DNA of 64,000 bases from Fontibacterium subtropicum (GTDB lineage Bacteria; Pseudomonadota; Alphaproteobacteria; Pelagibacterales; Pelagibacteraceae), in assembly GCA_965235415.1 (NCBI GenBank), contig CBDDXD010000001.1, positions 422,782-486,781 on the forward strand. Direction: 5' to 3'. The translations under genes and the position numbers were made by a program. Below, in pieces: positions 62,775 through 64,000 of this stretch; position 1 is the stretch's first letter; the number at the start of each line of letters is the position of its first letter. The notes under the pieces are model-generated. The model did no database searches. It was not told where the DNA came from and saw only the letters and a list, made by a program, of their open reading frames with translations.

Positions 62775-64000
62775 ATGACATTTTCTTATTTAAGTCCTCT
62801 TTTAAATCCTAAATCAGTAAGAATGTTATTTCTTGGTTTTGCAGCAGGTCTACCTATTCTTCTAATTTTTTCCACATTATCTGTTTGGCTGTTCAAAGCT
62901 GGTGTGAATAGAGCGACGATAACTTTATTTAGTTGGGTTGGGTTTGCATATTCTTTTAAATTTATTTGGACACCTGTAGTTGATAATTTAAAATTACCAA
63001 TATTAGGAAGGTTGGGACACAGACGAGGCTGGCTATTGTTATCTCAATTGATGATAATTTTTTCTTTAATTTTTATTTCATTTACAGATCCAAAAACTTC
63101 TTTGATTTGTACGGCCATGGGAGCAATATTTATTGCATTCTCAAGCGCAACTCAGGACATCGTACTAGATGCTTTTAGAATTGAATCTGTGTCTAAAAAC
63201 TTACAAGGAGCATTATCTTCAATGTACTTAACTGGTTACCGAATAGCCATGATTGTTGCTGGAGCTGGAAGTTTGTGGATTGCATCATTCTTGGGAACTG
63301 AAGTTTATGATCAAAAAGTTTGGCAACAAGTTTATCAAATAATGGCATTACTAATGCTATTTGGAGTCCTAACTGTTTTTTATTCCTCTGAGCCAAAAAT
63401 AAAAAGAAATATTGAAAAAAAATCTAATCAAAAAATTAAATTTTTTATAGCCTTTTTATTATCTCTAACAGGATTTATTTTCTGTTATTTATATTTTAAA
63501 GATTTATTTGATAGCAAAGATCCTCTTATAAGTTTTTTAAATGAATTAATTAAAATTATTTTTTGTTTTTTTATATTTTCTTTAATTATATTTTTATTAA
63601 TTAAAGTAAAATTTATAAACAAAGAATCTGCAAAAAATGCCTACGCGAAACCTGTTTTGGATTTTCTAAAAAGATATGGATCTAAAGCAACATCAATTTT
63701 ACTTTTAATAGGATTATATAGAATCTCAGATGTAGTTCTGGGTGTAATGGCAAATGTTTTTTATATTGAAAAAGGTTTTTCAGTTGCAGAAATCGCTACC
63801 TACTCAAAATTCTTTGGAACTATAGCAACTATTGTTGGCGGAATTATTGGCGGTCTTGCTTCAGTTCATTTAGGGGTAATGAGGTCTTTATTTATTGGAG
63901 GATTAATTTCAGCATTAAGTAATTTATTATTTGCATGGTTAGCACTCATTACTGCTGATGTTAAAATCTTAGCTTTTGTGATTACAGCAGATAATATAGC
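62775..64000 (+). CDS. ampG: AmpG-like muropeptide MFS transporter, 3' end beyond window
   Basis: Open frame of at least 408 codons running off the window. MFS segments start near RMLFLGFAAGLPILLIFSTL; the diagnostic motif SATQDIVLDAFRIE of the AmpG/acetyl-CoA transporter group is present, as are VWLFKAGVNRATITLFSWVG and GRLGHRRGWLL. AmpG imports anhydro-muropeptides for wall recycling. Start set at ATG 62775; two in-frame TTGs just upstream look less likely. Confidence 0.88.
   Translation, partial: MTFSYLSPLLNPKSVRMLFLGFAAGLPILLIFSTLSVWLFKAGVNRATITLFSWVGFAYSFKFIWTPVVDNLKLPILGRLGHRRGWLLLSQLMIIFSLIFISFTDPKTSLICTAMGAIFIAFSSATQDIVLDAFRIESVSKNLQGALSSMYLTGYRIAMIVAGAGSLWIASFLGTEVYDQKVWQQVYQIMALLMLFGVLTVFYSSEPKIKRNIEKKSNQKIKFFIAFLLSLTGFIFCYLYFKDLFDSKDPLISFLNELIKIIFCFFIFSLIIFLLIKVKFINKESAKNAYAKPVLDFLKRYGSKATSILLLIGLYRISDVVLGVMANVFYIEKGFSVAEIATYSKFFGTIATIVGGIIGGLASVHLGVMRSLFIGGLISALSNLLFAWLALITADVKILAFVITADNI

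Noticed and set aside
1..64000. CRISPR arrays, insertion sequences, prophage or integrase genes
   Set aside because: No regularly spaced repeats, transposase, integrase or phage structural genes were seen.

Overview
The window reads as a stretch of a streamlined, very AT-rich (roughly 70% A+T by eye) alphaproteobacterial chromosome. It is most likely Pelagibacterales (SAR11) or a close relative. Supporting signs are short genes, tiny or negative intergenic distances, many tail-to-tail overlaps, GcrA, the ffs-dnaX-ybaB-recR arrangement, TRAP and tripartite tricarboxylate (Tct) transporters, several EamA permeases, and no insertion sequences, prophage or CRISPR. This placement rests on recognised protein families and organisation, not on a database search.

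Layout. 1-9.9 kb: a HIT protein cut by the window edge, rlmJ, mgtE, a tctCBA operon, an EamA permease, yajQ, small unknown genes, a rhodanese and a succinate-semialdehyde-type dehydrogenase. 10.1-13.8 kb: a dctPQM TRAP operon with a strong hairpin after dctP, followed directly by a 2-keto-4-pentenoate-type hydratase. 13.8-15.7 kb: two genes (an EamA permease and an outer-membrane beta-barrel) broken by dense small indels. 15.7-19.8 kb: a lysine-rich coiled-coil protein, a DapA/NanA-family aldolase lacking the DapA-type arginine, a glycosyltransferase 9 gene with one frameshift, and an AsmA-like protein. 19.9-36.8 kb: oligopeptidase B, glutathione synthesis (gshA, gshB), a DNA glycosylase, msrA, sseA, an RND efflux pair whose adaptor seems to lack the alpha-helical hairpin, a lytic transglycosylase, cutA, gpmA, a sugar-1-phosphate nucleotidyltransferase, argF, argD and an ABC-2 permease.

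37-44 kb: gcrA, then a complete phosphate regulon in the order phoR, [Pho box], pstS, [hairpin], pstC, pstA, pstB, phoU, phoB on the minus strand. PhoR/PhoB sense and respond, PstSCAB imports phosphate, and PhoU couples transport to signalling. The Pho box lies just upstream of pstS. 44.06-45.06 kb: a lipid-kinase gene shattered by indels. 45-48.6 kb: DoxX, tRNA-Arg(ACG), an MFS transporter, a nucleoside-recognition-domain protein and a TVP38-type membrane protein. 48.65-55.5 kb: a long plus-strand run rpmH-rnpA-yidD-yidC-argB-HAD-dapD-dapE-deacetylase. 55.5-62.1 kb: a minus-strand housekeeping run kdsB-pheA, ffs-dnaX-ybaB-recR, def-fmt-truA, with truA frameshifted. 62.2-64 kb: a membrane-anchored cytochrome c and an AmpG-like transporter running off the end.

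The points most worth a second look are the dense indel patches, which look more like consensus error than natural pseudogenes; the short RND adaptor; dnaX starting seven bases after the SRP RNA; the Asp in the HCLP motif of ornithine carbamoyltransferase; intercistronic hairpins placed after both binding-protein genes (dctP, pstS); the lysine-rich coiled-coil protein; and near-universal abutting of convergent genes. I found no clear defence system, biosynthetic cluster or mobile element, and I do not claim a wholly new system.
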